Source: Flammeovirga yaeyamensis | Lineage (GTDB): Bacteria; Bacteroidota; Bacteroidia; Cytophagales; Flammeovirgaceae | Assembly: GCF_018736045.1 (NCBI RefSeq) | Contig: NZ_CP076132.1 | Location: forward strand, 3,643,501 to 3,707,500 | Direction of reading: 5' to 3' | Length of the DNA: 64,000 bases | Part shown: positions 53,922 to 63,045 of the stretch, piece after piece | Numbering within the stretch: the first letter of the stretch is position 1 | How the letters are laid out: each line of letters begins with the position of its first letter | The notes under the pieces: generated by a model | Told to the model about the DNA's origin: nothing | Database searches by the model: none | Seen by the model: only the letters and a program-made list of their open reading frames with translations | Made by a program: the position numbers and the translations under genes

Positions 53922-54301
53922 TTATGTCGATGCAAAACAAGGGATTTCACCTCCACTCTCAATATATTGCAAAATTACCCACTTCGTTTCTTAGTTCCTT
54001 AGTTTCTTAGTTATGAACGCGAGGTCAGGAGACCTCTAACGTCTATGGGCACAGATGACGCTATCGCTTAACATCTGCGCCAGTTTTACTTCTTCCCTCT
54101 TACTTCTTACTTAAAACTAGCGTTAATTTTGCTCCTGCTACCTGCTACCTAAAAATGTATTTATATTGGTAAATCCACCATCAATATCCACACCATGCAA
54201 GCTAAAGGCATCTTTTTCCCATAATTATACATATTTAGCCAATAATTTTACATCAAAATACTGTATTTAATCCTCCATCTTTGTAAAGTCAAAAAACTAA
54301 A

Positions 54302-54314
54302 AAAGGAGGACACT
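54302..54314 (+). promoter_or_regulatory. Strong Shine-Dalgarno site
   Basis: AAAGGAGGA lies five to six bases before the ATG at 54315. Such a full anti-16S match is rare in this window, where most genes have none, and it fixes the start. Confidence 0.75.
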
Positions 54315-55187
54315 ATGCATTACGAAGGAAAAATTTATCGCCCATGGATAGAATCTGAAAGTTTACTTATCCAAACAACTATAGGCTGTACACACAATAC
54401 TTGTACGTTTTGTGATATGTTCAGAGAAAAGAAGTTTAGAAAAAGAAAGCTAGAAGATGTCTTTAAAGATATTGAAGAAGCGAGAACATTGTACCCCTAT
54501 GTTCACTCTATTTTCCTTACCGATGGTAATGTAATGGTTTTAAAAACCGATTATCTATTACAAGTAATACAAAAGATCAAGGAAACTTTTCCTGAATTAG
54601 AAAGAATAGCTTTATATAGTAGCTACAACGATTTAAACAGAAAGTCAGTTGAAGAGTTAACCATTCTAAGAGAAGCAGGTTTAACAATGGCTTATATTGG
54701 TTTAGAATCAGGTGATCAGCAAACTTTAGATTTTGTTGAGAAAGGTCTAGATCACAATGAGATCATCAATGGTGCTAGAAAAGCCAAAGAAGCTGGAATA
54801 CGTACTTTAGCTTCATTCATCTTCGGTTTGGGAGGTAAGTATCGTTCTGAGGAACATATTAAAGAAACGACTGATCTATTGAATATCATTCAGCCAGAAG
54901 AAATTGCTCCAATGGCTTTGGCTTTACAGCCAGGTACAACTTTGGAACAACAAGCTAGGGATGGTGAGTTTATTCTGGCATCGCCGCTTCAAATATTAGA
55001 AGAAGAGAAATATTTGATAGAGCATATGACTTTCGATACGATGTATTGGGGTGATCATGGCAATAATTTAACTCCTATGAAAGGGATGTTTATGGAAAAT
55101 AAAGATCGTTTCTTAACTTACTTAGAACATGCGAGACAATATCATCCGGAGATCCATAAAGAAACACTAAGAACCTTCGCTTGGTAA
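54315..55187 (+). CDS. Radical SAM protein
   Basis: This 290-residue radical SAM enzyme has the cluster motif GCTHNTCTFCDMF at residues 23-35, spaced C-x4-C-x2-C instead of the usual C-x3-C-x2-C. The barrel continues with IFLTDGNVMVLKTDYL, YSSYNDLNRKS, YIGLESG and the SAM-binding FIFGLGG segment. C-terminal ALALQPGTTLEQQ fits the HemN/Elp3-like grouping. The reaction is not known. The gene has a strong ribosome-binding site and precedes an SDR gene on the same strand. Confidence 0.88.
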   Translation: MHYEGKIYRPWIESESLLIQTTIGCTHNTCTFCDMFREKKFRKRKLEDVFKDIEEARTLYPYVHSIFLTDGNVMVLKTDYLLQVIQKIKETFPELERIALYSSYNDLNRKSVEELTILREAGLTMAYIGLESGDQQTLDFVEKGLDHNEIINGARKAKEAGIRTLASFIFGLGGKYRSEEHIKETTDLLNIIQPEEIAPMALALQPGTTLEQQARDGEFILASPLQILEEEKYLIEHMTFDTMYWGDHGNNLTPMKGMFMENKDRFLTYLEHARQYHPEIHKETLRTFAW

Positions 55188-55214
55188 GAAATTTCTCATT
55201 TAGAAAATAGAAAT

Positions 55215-55248
55215 AGCGTTTGATAAATCTAAAAGTTTATCAAACGCT
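55215..55248 (+). promoter_or_regulatory. Perfect 13-bp inverted repeat between the radical SAM and SDR genes
   Basis: AGCGTTTGATAAA at 55215-55227 is perfectly inverted as TTTATCAAACGCT at 55236-55248, with an 8-base loop. No T run follows, so it is a weak terminator at best; it could be a regulator site or an RNA stem 19 bp before the SDR start. Confidence 0.4.
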
Positions 55249-55266
55249 GATATAAAAATCCAAAAC

Positions 55267-56070
55267 ATGAAAAAAACAATCTTTATTACTGGAAGTACTG
55301 ACGGTATTGGAAAACTAGCTGCTATAAAATTGGCTTCAGATGGACATGAAGTATACATACACGGCAGAAATGAAAATAAATTAAAGGCAGTCATTGAAGA
55401 AATCAAAGCACAATCGAACAACCAAAATATAGATGGTTTTGTGGCTGATCTATCTTCTTTTTTTGAAGTTAAAAAACTAGCTTCTGATGTAAAGAATAAG
55501 CTTAAGAAGTTAGATATCCTGATCAATAATGCGGGTGTTTACTATGGCGGAAGTTTAAAAAACGAAAATGGACTGGACTTACGTTTTGTCGTAAACTATT
55601 TTGCACCTTACCTACTCACCAAAGAGCTATTAGAACTATTGAAAAAAGGTGATGCTCCAAGGTTAATTAATTTAAGTTCTGCAGCTCAATCGCCAGTATC
55701 GATACCTGCATTACAGGGAACACAAGATATTTCTGAAAATGCTTCCTATGCTCAAAGTAAATTGGCTTTAACTCAGTGGTCATTTAATATGGCTGAAGAA
55801 GAAAAAGGCATTACTGTGATTGCCGTTAACCCAGGTTCTTTACTAAACACCAATATGGTGAAAGAAGCTTATGGTAAATTTTGGTCATCAGCTGATAAAG
55901 GAGGAAATATATTGTATGAATTGGCTGTAGATGATACCTATAAAAATAAGTCAGGTATCTACTTTGATAACGACCAAGAACAAATTGGCCGTGCACATGC
56001 TGATGCTTATAACTCATCAAAAAACCACAATTTAATTCAAGAAACAGAGTCTATATTGAGTAATTTATAA
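55267..56070 (+). CDS. Short-chain dehydrogenase/reductase
   Basis: This 267-residue SDR has the cofactor motif T-G-S-T-D-G-I-G near the N-terminus, N-N-A-G at residues 87-90, the catalytic Ser in NLSSAAQSP and Y-A-Q-S-K at about 161-165. Arg in the GRNENK segment suggests NADP(H). The short ILINNAGV region resembles retinol-dehydrogenase-like SDRs. It is followed four bases later by an AraC regulator, so the pair is likely one operon, with the regulator controlling it. Confidence 0.92.
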   Translation: MKKTIFITGSTDGIGKLAAIKLASDGHEVYIHGRNENKLKAVIEEIKAQSNNQNIDGFVADLSSFFEVKKLASDVKNKLKKLDILINNAGVYYGGSLKNENGLDLRFVVNYFAPYLLTKELLELLKKGDAPRLINLSSAAQSPVSIPALQGTQDISENASYAQSKLALTQWSFNMAEEEKGITVIAVNPGSLLNTNMVKEAYGKFWSSADKGGNILYELAVDDTYKNKSGIYFDNDQEQIGRAHADAYNSSKNHNLIQETESILSNL

Positions 56071-56074
56071 GGAA

Positions 56075-56920
56075 ATGATCACACAATCGTTACAAAGAAT
56101 ATTTGAAATTCATATTGAAGAATTATCAGTTTGGGAAAAAAGACCACACAAACACAACTTTTTTGAAATCGTGTATATCGAAAAAGGAAGTGGCTACCAG
56201 TGCATTAATGATCATGAATTTGAATACAAGGAAGGTAATATTTTCTTGCTTCCACCACTCGATTGTCATTCATTCAAAATAAAAGAAACCACACGGTTTA
56301 TGTTCATCCGTTTTACAGATCATTATTTTATGAATAGTGATGGTAAAACGGATTACAACCGTTGGTTTGAACAAATTTCTTATATCATTGCTCATTACAA
56401 TAAAGTTGCAGGTGATATTATCTCTTCAGAAAGTGAGCGTCAGTTTCTTATTCAGAACTTGAATATGATCTACAGAGAATCACTTAAAACGGATGTATAC
56501 TCAAAATCTATCATTAACAGTATTCTTGTGACTGTCCTTGAATTGTTAGGTAGGAACATTGAGGAAAAATATCTCAAAGAAACCCAAATATCTGATAGTA
56601 AATTCACTGAAATACTTCGGTTCATCAATCAGAATATTACGAATACTGAACAACTGAAAATACCTTATTTAGCTGAGAAATTTAATGTATCGAAAACTTA
56701 TTTTTCTGAATACTTTAAGAAGAACGCTCAGATGAGCTTGGTGGATTACATCATCAAAGCGAAGCTTAGAATTGTTGAGACAAAAATTAAGCATACCGAT
56801 CTGTCTCTAAAAGAAATTGCCTATCAGCTTAACTTTACGGACAGCAGTCATTTATCAAAATCATTTAAAAAAATGTACGGTATGAGTATTCGTGATTTCA
56901 GAAATACCCAAGTATGTTAG
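56075..56920 (+). CDS. AraC-family transcriptional regulator
   Basis: This 281-residue regulator has an N-terminal cupin-like sensor (HKHNFFEIVYIEKGSGYQCINDHEF, FLLPPLDCHSF). Two C-terminal helix-turn-helix motifs at about 190-280 follow: IPYLAEKFNVSKTYFSEYFKK and LSLKEIAYQLNFTDSSHLSKSFKKMYG. It probably senses a small molecule linked to the SDR encoded just upstream. Its stop overlaps the end of the convergent hydrolase gene by three bases. Confidence 0.93.
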   Translation: MITQSLQRIFEIHIEELSVWEKRPHKHNFFEIVYIEKGSGYQCINDHEFEYKEGNIFLLPPLDCHSFKIKETTRFMFIRFTDHYFMNSDGKTDYNRWFEQISYIIAHYNKVAGDIISSESERQFLIQNLNMIYRESLKTDVYSKSIINSILVTVLELLGRNIEEKYLKETQISDSKFTEILRFINQNITNTEQLKIPYLAEKFNVSKTYFSEYFKKNAQMSLVDYIIKAKLRIVETKIKHTDLSLKEIAYQLNFTDSSHLSKSFKKMYGMSIRDFRNTQVC

Positions 56921-57756
56921 AGTGCATCTACAAAAGATAACATCTCCCCTAACACTTCGTCTTTTTTCTTTTCGTTATGTAATTCATGTCGTAAACCGTC
57001 CCAGCTTTTAAAGGTTAAAAGTTCACCTGCACATTTAAGTGTAAAGCTTCTTGAGGCATCGTATGAAGTGATATTATCATCTGTACCATGCATTAATAGT
57101 GTCTTCACTTTTAATTTTTGAGCCGTTTTTAAAGATCTTTTTCCTGATTCTTTCACCCCAAAATAGAGAGCTGAACTTATTTTTTTATGTACCAACGGAT
57201 CTTTCACATACGCCTCTCCTACTGATAAATCGGTTGACAAATCTGATGGAGTCAACTTCGATGGCATCACAAAATCTTTGATTAAACCACCAAGGAACTC
57301 TCCAATTTTCTCTTGCCAATTAGGTGGTGATTTTGTTAAGCGCAACCATGGGGAAGTGATAATCGCTCCTTTTATTGGTGCATCAGGATAATTCAACACA
57401 TAAGAAGTAACAATGTTTCCGCCCATACTATGACCATATAAAATTAGTGGAGTGTTTGGAAACTTCTCTTTGATTAATGAAAGGAACTCAGTGACATTAT
57501 CAATAACATCTTTATAGCTTGGAACTACCCCTCTTTTCCCTTTGGTCTGTCCATGTCCTCTTTGATCGTAAGCAACAAAACCATAATTATGATCTGTAAA
57601 AAATTGAGCTACATGTTCGTATCGAAGTATATGTTCGCCAAAACCATGTACAAGACAAATCATTCCTTTTAATTGAGAATCGTTTTCTGGTAACCAACAT
57701 TTGCCGTAGATATCTATTTTGTCGTACGTTTGCCAACCGTAATCAAAATTCTTCAT
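56917..57756 (-). CDS. Monoacylglycerol-lipase-like alpha/beta hydrolase
   Basis: This 279-residue hydrolase of the serine aminopeptidase S33/monoacylglycerol lipase group has the oxyanion motif VHGFGEH, YDQRGHGQT after strand 4, and the nucleophile elbow G-H-S-M-G-G with the catalytic Ser. Near the C-terminus are the acid in HGTDDNI and His in GLRHELHNE. Likely substrates are lysophospholipids or monoacylglycerols in the cytoplasm. It is convergent with the AraC gene and has its own upstream region. Confidence 0.92.
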   Translation of the reverse strand: MKNFDYGWQTYDKIDIYGKCWLPENDSQLKGMICLVHGFGEHILRYEHVAQFFTDHNYGFVAYDQRGHGQTKGKRGVVPSYKDVIDNVTEFLSLIKEKFPNTPLILYGHSMGGNIVTSYVLNYPDAPIKGAIITSPWLRLTKSPPNWQEKIGEFLGGLIKDFVMPSKLTPSDLSTDLSVGEAYVKDPLVHKKISSALYFGVKESGKRSLKTAQKLKVKTLLMHGTDDNITSYDASRSFTLKCAGELLTFKSWDGLRHELHNEKKKDEVLGEMLSFVDAL

Positions 57757-57909
57757 GAGTATTTATTAGTTTTGGTTTTTATCATTTAAATCAAATAGTA
57801 AGTTAGGACAATGTGAGATACATTCATACTTTCTATATTATTTTTTTCATTCTACCTATATAAATGAATAATAAATCATTTCTTAACATCCATCATTCAA
57901 GTAAAAGAT

Positions 57910-57917
57910 TATATTTG
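57910..57917 (+). promoter_or_regulatory. -7 element TATATTTG before yicC
   Basis: This perfect TAnnTTTG lies 75 bp upstream of the preferred start at 57993. No TTG is seen at the -33 distance. Confidence 0.4.
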
Positions 57918-57992
57918 TGATTCCTTTTTCAAGTTATTAAAACAAAATTGTTATCATTTCTATTTAATGATAATGAACTAGAAATTAAAATT

Positions 57993-58871
57993 ATGGTGCA
58001 ATCGATGACTGGCTTTGGCCAACAAAGTGTAGAAAACGATCAGTTAAGTGTATCTATAGAGATTAAAACTTTAAACTCTAAGAATGCTGACTGTAACATT
58101 AAAATGTCATCTGCTTTTTCAGATAAAGAAATTGAAATCAGAAATCTTTTAACTTCTAAATTACAGAGAGGTAAAATATTACTGTTATTAAATTATGCAT
58201 CTAAGAGAGAGGATTCTTTAAAAGCGGCTTTGAACACAAGTGTAATCAAAAGCTATTATAACGACTTAAAGAGTATTTCTGATGATTTGAATGAAAGCAA
58301 TGAATCGCTTCTTCAAATTGTGATGACTATGCCTGAGGTTTATCAAAAAGAAAACAATGAGGATGTTTTAGCGGAAGATTGGCCTGTTGTTTTAAAAGCG
58401 ATTAAAGAAGCAATTGATAAGACTATCGAATTTAGAACTCATGAAGGTGAAGCTTTAGAAAAAGCCCTTAGAGGTTCTATCGAAAAAATATCAGAATACT
58501 TAGAAGAGGTAAAAGTGTTAGACCCTCAGCGTATTGATCGTTTAAAAGAAAAATTAAAAAATCAGATTGCTGAATATGAAAACAACGATAACTTCGATCC
58601 AAGTCGTTTCGAACAAGAATTGATATTCTATATTGAAAAATTAGATATTAACGAAGAAAAGGTTCGCCTTACACAGCACCTTAAATATTTTATTCAGACT
58701 TTAGATACTCCACAATCAAATGGTAAGAAACTTGGGTTTATTGCTCAAGAAATTGGTCGAGAGATCAACACTATCGGTTCTAAAGCCAACGATGTAAATA
58801 TTCAAAAAGTCGTGGTGAATATGAAAGATGAACTCGAAAAAATAAAGGAGCAGAATTTAAATATTCTGTAA
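57993..58871 (+). CDS. YicC-family endoribonuclease
   Basis: This protein of about 292 residues starts at the ATG at 57993 to give MVQSMTGFGQ, the invariant family start; an upstream ATG at 57948 would add 15 residues. The N-terminal domain has the SVSIEIKTLNSKN block and the C-terminal domain has IAQEIGREINTIGSKANDV, both typical of YicC/YloC. Members act on RNA and influence small-RNA turnover in other bacteria. A bidirectional terminator separates it from galE. Confidence 0.93.
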   Translation: MVQSMTGFGQQSVENDQLSVSIEIKTLNSKNADCNIKMSSAFSDKEIEIRNLLTSKLQRGKILLLLNYASKREDSLKAALNTSVIKSYYNDLKSISDDLNESNESLLQIVMTMPEVYQKENNEDVLAEDWPVVLKAIKEAIDKTIEFRTHEGEALEKALRGSIEKISEYLEEVKVLDPQRIDRLKEKLKNQIAEYENNDNFDPSRFEQELIFYIEKLDINEEKVRLTQHLKYFIQTLDTPQSNGKKLGFIAQEIGREINTIGSKANDVNIQKVVVNMKDELEKIKEQNLNIL

Positions 58872-58875
58872 AACA

Positions 58876-58912
58876 AAAAGAGGTTGAACGAAAAATTCAA
58901 CCTCTTTTTTTA
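58876..58912. terminator. Bidirectional terminator
   Basis: The stem AAAAGAGGTTGAA/TTCAACCTCTTTT has a 7-base loop and flanking A and T runs. It sits between the convergent yicC and galE genes. Confidence 0.9.
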
Positions 58913-58926
58913 TTTTGAGAAAGTGA

Positions 58927-59955
58927 TTAACAATCTCCTTCTCTAATATTTTTTTCCCATGCCCATGCAGAACTCATCATTTCGTTCAGGCCTTTAGAAG
59001 CTTTCCAACCCAGTACTTCATTGGCAATTGTTGTATCAGCCCAAATCTGTTCTACATCTCCTTCTCTTCTATCTACAATTTTATATTTCACGGGGATGCC
59101 GTTGGCCTCTTCAAAAGCATTGATAACCTGCAATACAGAACTTCCTGTTCCTGTACCTAGATTAAAGAACTCAAAGTTTTCCTCATTATTTGCGTCCAAC
59201 AATCTTTCTGCAGCAATAATATGTGCTTGTGCTAAATCAACAACATGAATATAATCTCTAACTGCAGAGCCATCTATAGTATTGTAATCATCTCCAAAAA
59301 CAGATAACTGATCTCTCAATCCAATGGCCGTTTGCGTAATGAAAGGCACCAAATTTTGAGGTACTCCTTTTGGTAACTCACCGATTAAAGCAGTCTCATG
59401 TGCTCCTACAGGATTGAAATAACGAAGGGCAATGGTATTTAACTCTGGATAAGCCTTTGCGGTATCTCTCAATATTTCCTCACAGATTTGCTTGGTGTTA
59501 CCATAAGGAGATTCTGCTGGTTGTACTGGAGCATTCTCAGTTACAGGCAATTTTTCTGGCTGACCATATACCGTACAAGAAGAAGAGAAAACCATATGCG
59601 GAACTTTATATTCCTTCATTGCATTCAATAAATTAATCAAAGAGACTAAATTATTTTGATAATATGCCAATGGTTTTTGTACTGACTCTCCCACAGCTTT
59701 AAAAGCTGCAAAATGTATAATTGCCTCTATTTTCGGGTATTTTTCAAAAAGTTGATTGGTTTTTAAAGGATCTACCAAATTGAACTCCTCAAAATGTGGT
59801 TTCACTCCACTGATCTTTTCAATACGGTCTAAAACATTTTTTTCAGAATTCGAAAGATCATCTACAATAACCACATCGTAGCCTTTTTTTTGTAATTCCA
59901 CAACAGTATGAGAACCAATATAGCCGGTTCCTCCTGTAACAAGAATCTGTTTCAT
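58927..59955 (-). CDS. galE: UDP-glucose 4-epimerase
   Basis: This 342-residue extended SDR enzyme interconverts UDP-glucose and UDP-galactose. Visible features are T-G-G-T-G-Y-I-G (NAD binding, about residues 7-14), VDDLSNS, the catalytic SSSCTVYG and S-P-Y-G-N-T-K. The substrate segments RYFNPVGAH and the late RREGDVEQIWADT are also present. Length is normal. It supplies precursors for surface polysaccharides. It lies 11 bp downstream of the S8 protease gene on the same strand. Confidence 0.97.
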   Translation of the reverse strand: MKQILVTGGTGYIGSHTVVELQKKGYDVVIVDDLSNSEKNVLDRIEKISGVKPHFEEFNLVDPLKTNQLFEKYPKIEAIIHFAAFKAVGESVQKPLAYYQNNLVSLINLLNAMKEYKVPHMVFSSSCTVYGQPEKLPVTENAPVQPAESPYGNTKQICEEILRDTAKAYPELNTIALRYFNPVGAHETALIGELPKGVPQNLVPFITQTAIGLRDQLSVFGDDYNTIDGSAVRDYIHVVDLAQAHIIAAERLLDANNEENFEFFNLGTGTGSSVLQVINAFEEANGIPVKYKIVDRREGDVEQIWADTTIANEVLGWKASKGLNEMMSSAWAWEKNIREGDC

Positions 59956-59966
59956 TTATATTTTAT

Positions 59967-61544
59967 TTAATTGACTTTTACTTTGATTGTCTTTGTTTCT
60001 TTATCAGCTGAGACTTTTAGCAACAAATAATTACCCTGTGCCTTTTTAGGAACGTTCAATATCGTCACTTTTTCTACCTGATGAAGTTTATTTTTATCCA
60101 ATTTACGACCGCTCATGTCGTACCATGTAATATCTAGTGTTTTTCCAACGACCTTTTGAGGCACTTCCATTTGAAATCGTTCCCCATTTACCGGATTTGG
60201 ATATACCTTTAGGTCACCTAACAGATTTAAATCATGGATTGAAGTAACAGTTAAAGATTTCTCAAAATTAGCTGTACCATAACCATAATCATTCGTTATA
60301 TCAGTTGACCTAGAGCCAGAATTTCTAATCTTTTGGAATATTTGTGATGGTGTTAGGTTGGCATCACTTTGCAGTAGACCTGCAACGAAAGAAGCCATTT
60401 GTGGTGCTGCAAAAGAAGTACCACTTGATGTTTTCACATTTGAGCTTGTACCTACAACATAACAAGCTTTCCCCAAAGCCATAATATCAGGTTTAATTCT
60501 ACTATCCGCAGTTGGACCAATAGAACTACTTTCTGCTTTTACTTCATTTTTATCTATTGAACCTACAGTTAAAACAAATGGTGAATCAGCAGGAAATGTA
60601 ATACGCTTCCAAGATGTTAAACCCTCGTTTCCTGCAGAAACTACCACACAAATACCTTTTGTAAAGGCATGATTGGCCGCCATGGTGATCCATGCTCTTC
60701 GACCATCTAAATCATCATGCGTATAGTTCTGAGAGGCATCATCAAAATCATAATATCCTAATGATGATTGAATAATATCTACTCCTAAAGAATCTGCTCT
60801 TTCAGAAGCAACTAACCACATCAACTCTTCTATTCTTGATTCATAGTAAACATTTTCAGTACGATACAATGCATAAGAAGCTTCAGGTGATCCTCCTAAG
60901 TAATCACCTCCTACAGCTGCCATGGTTGACATCACTTCAGTACCATGATGATGATCGTCTTCCACTGTAGCATTTTTAGAATAAAAATCGTAAGTATCTA
61001 AAATATCAGTTTCATCAAAGTAAGTAATGCTATCATAGTTATTAAACCCTGCATCAAGAACTGCAATGGATATTCCATTTCCTTTATAACCCATCTCATG
61101 CATATGATCAATACCAATCAATTCATTTTGAACTTGATTATCCACATTACTTCGTTTCCATTCAATCTCTTCACTTCGCTCAATTCCTCCCTTCGTTTTA
61201 TCACTCATATTCATTACTTTATCTACAATAGATAGCTGAGCAATAGCAGTAGAGTCTGCTTCAGAAACAATTACTGCATTAAACCATTTAGAAGGATACC
61301 AAATTGTAGCTCCTGTGGTTTCTACCTCATCAATATTAGCTTGTGGTACAGGTAAATCTGTTGAGTCTATAGCAATAGAATATTTTGTTCTACGAGCAAT
61401 AGCTTCTGCAGATAAATACTCTTCTGGACGATCCAACGCATGAGTAGTATTGTCTTTATTTTTAAAAGACACTAAATAAAAAGTCTCCTGTGCCTGAAGT
61501 TCAAACACAAAAGAAAGGAATAGTATTATAAAAAATGGTTTCAT
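59967..61544 (-). CDS. Subtilisin-like S8 protease, T9SS exported
   Basis: This 525-residue exported serine protease has a signal peptide ending LQAQ and a propeptide of about 120 residues. The S8 domain carries Asp164 (AVLDAGF), His200 (HHHGTEV) and Ser377 (SGTSFAAP), and the oxyanion Asn lies in SAGNEG. The C-terminal 80 residues are a T9SS sorting domain (LKVYPNPVNGERF, then TIKVKVN). Unlike the 2501-residue protease it has no extra domains. It should act at the cell surface or outside. Confidence 0.93.
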   Translation of the reverse strand: MKPFFIILFLSFVFELQAQETFYLVSFKNKDNTTHALDRPEEYLSAEAIARRTKYSIAIDSTDLPVPQANIDEVETTGATIWYPSKWFNAVIVSEADSTAIAQLSIVDKVMNMSDKTKGGIERSEEIEWKRSNVDNQVQNELIGIDHMHEMGYKGNGISIAVLDAGFNNYDSITYFDETDILDTYDFYSKNATVEDDHHHGTEVMSTMAAVGGDYLGGSPEASYALYRTENVYYESRIEELMWLVASERADSLGVDIIQSSLGYYDFDDASQNYTHDDLDGRRAWITMAANHAFTKGICVVVSAGNEGLTSWKRITFPADSPFVLTVGSIDKNEVKAESSSIGPTADSRIKPDIMALGKACYVVGTSSNVKTSSGTSFAAPQMASFVAGLLQSDANLTPSQIFQKIRNSGSRSTDITNDYGYGTANFEKSLTVTSIHDLNLLGDLKVYPNPVNGERFQMEVPQKVVGKTLDITWYDMSGRKLDKNKLHQVEKVTILNVPKKAQGNYLLLKVSADKETKTIKVKVN

Positions 61545-61696
61545 GTGAGATGCCTACTTTTGTCAACACAAAATTAAATAAATTGCTTGGTTGATGGTCG
61601 AATATATAAAAATTAAAACAAGTATCTTATTAGATAGTTTAGTATTTTGAATATTATCCTTAGAACACCTCTACAATTAAGAAAAAGTTATATTCT

Positions 61697-62998
61697 ATGT
61701 CCAAAATCACTATCGTTTGGTTAAGAAGAGATTTGAGATTAACCGATCAAACAGCCCTTTCTGCAGCCCTAAAAACATCAGATAAGGTGCTTCCTATTTT
61801 TATTTTCGATAAACATATTTTAAATGACCTAGAGGATAGAAAGGATGCTCGGGTAAACTTTATACATCAACAATTACTTCAGATCAAAGAACAATTAGAA
61901 GAGTACGGTAGTTCATTAAAAACCTATTATGACACTCCAAAAAATGCCTGGGAGCAAATTATTCAGGAATTTGATATTGAAGCTGTGCATACTAATCATG
62001 ATTATGAACCTTATGCCATCAAACGTGATCAAGAGATAGAAGACTTCTTATCTGGTCACAATATTCCATTCATCACACACAAAGATCAATGTGTATTTGA
62101 GAAAAATGAGATTACCAAAGACAATGGAGATCCTTATGTAGTCTACACTCCTTTCTCTCGCAAATGGAAAGCAAAATTAGCTCAAGAACCAGAAGCAATA
62201 GAGGTACGAAATTGCACATTATTTGATCATTATTATACCTGTGATCCTTTTTCGTTTCCCACTTTGGAAGACATGAATTTCTCCAATTCCTCCATCAAAA
62301 TTCCATTAATTGATGTTGACCCTGAAATAATCAGAAAATATGATGAACAAAGAGATTACCCTGCCATAGCAGGCACTACTCATTTAGGCATTCATTTACG
62401 TTTTGGGACAATCAGTGTAAGGGAATTGGTTAGACAATATCAATTCTTAAACGAGGTGTTTCTCAACCAAATAATATGGAGAGATTTCTACATGAGTATT
62501 TTATTTCATTTCCCTCATGTGGTTGGAGAGAATTACAATAGAAAATACGATAAAGTACCATGGGAAAACAATGAGGCCTACTTTGAAGCATGGAAACAAG
62601 GGAAAACAGGATACCCTATTGTAGATGCTGCAATGCACGAGTTAAACACCACCGGTTACATGCACAATAGAGCACGTATGATTGTGGCTAGTTTCCTTTG
62701 TAAACATCTTTTGATTGATTGGCGATGGGGAGAAGCCTATTTCGCAGAAAAGCTTTTGGATTATGATTTAGCCGCCAACAATGGTAGTTGGCAATGGGCA
62801 GCAGGTACAGGTACTGATGCTCAACCTTATTTCAGAGTATTTAATCCTGAAGCCCAAATGAAAAAGTTTGATAAGTCTTTAGCGTATGTAAAGAAATGGA
62901 TTCCTGATTATGATCCTGATAATTATATAGCGCCAATTGTTGAGCATAAAGCGGCTAGATTGAAGGCAATTGAAACCTATAAATTGGCGTTAAGCTAA
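61697..62998 (+). CDS. Deoxyribodipyrimidine photolyase/cryptochrome family protein
   Basis: This 433-residue flavoprotein has an N-terminal antenna domain with WLRRDLRLTD and a C-terminal FAD domain containing WKQGKTGYPIVDAAMHELNTTGYMHNRARMIVASFL and NGSWQWAAGTGTDAQPYFR. The lone Asn/Gln and Trp residues of the repair cavity are present, so it is probably a class I CPD photolyase (PhrB type), repairing UV-induced pyrimidine dimers. DASH or 6-4 forms are less likely from these motifs. A perfect bidirectional terminator follows. Confidence 0.92.
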   Translation: MSKITIVWLRRDLRLTDQTALSAALKTSDKVLPIFIFDKHILNDLEDRKDARVNFIHQQLLQIKEQLEEYGSSLKTYYDTPKNAWEQIIQEFDIEAVHTNHDYEPYAIKRDQEIEDFLSGHNIPFITHKDQCVFEKNEITKDNGDPYVVYTPFSRKWKAKLAQEPEAIEVRNCTLFDHYYTCDPFSFPTLEDMNFSNSSIKIPLIDVDPEIIRKYDEQRDYPAIAGTTHLGIHLRFGTISVRELVRQYQFLNEVFLNQIIWRDFYMSILFHFPHVVGENYNRKYDKVPWENNEAYFEAWKQGKTGYPIVDAAMHELNTTGYMHNRARMIVASFLCKHLLIDWRWGEAYFAEKLLDYDLAANNGSWQWAAGTGTDAQPYFRVFNPEAQMKKFDKSLAYVKKWIPDYDPDNYIAPIVEHKAARLKAIETYKLALS

Positions 62999-62999
62999 A

Positions 63000-63040
63000 A
63001 AATAAGGACTGATTTAGGTTTAAATCAGTCCTTATTTATT
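63000..63040. terminator. Bidirectional terminator
   Basis: The 17-bp perfect stem AAATAAGGACTGATTTA/TAAATCAGTCCTTATTT has a short loop (GGTT) and sits between the photolyase gene and the minus-strand gene. Confidence 0.9.
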
Positions 63041-63045
63041 ATACT

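Larger units (their letters stand above)
53848..54314. other. 467-bp intergenic region with repeats and hairpins
   Basis: After the transporter's terminator at 53892-53921 (CACCTG/CAGGTG, T run) comes a composite of short arrays: (TTAGTTYC)n at 53990-54013, a perfect hairpin GAGGTC/GACCTC at 54021-54036, and an imperfect hairpin (ACAGATG/CATCTGC) at 54046-54081. These are followed by pyrimidine-rich TACTTCT-type units at 54087-54112 and (GCTACCT)n at 54131-54150. It is the third place with period-7/8 arrays. The last 150 bp lead into a strong ribosome site and a radical SAM gene. No ORF is credible. Confidence 0.6.
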
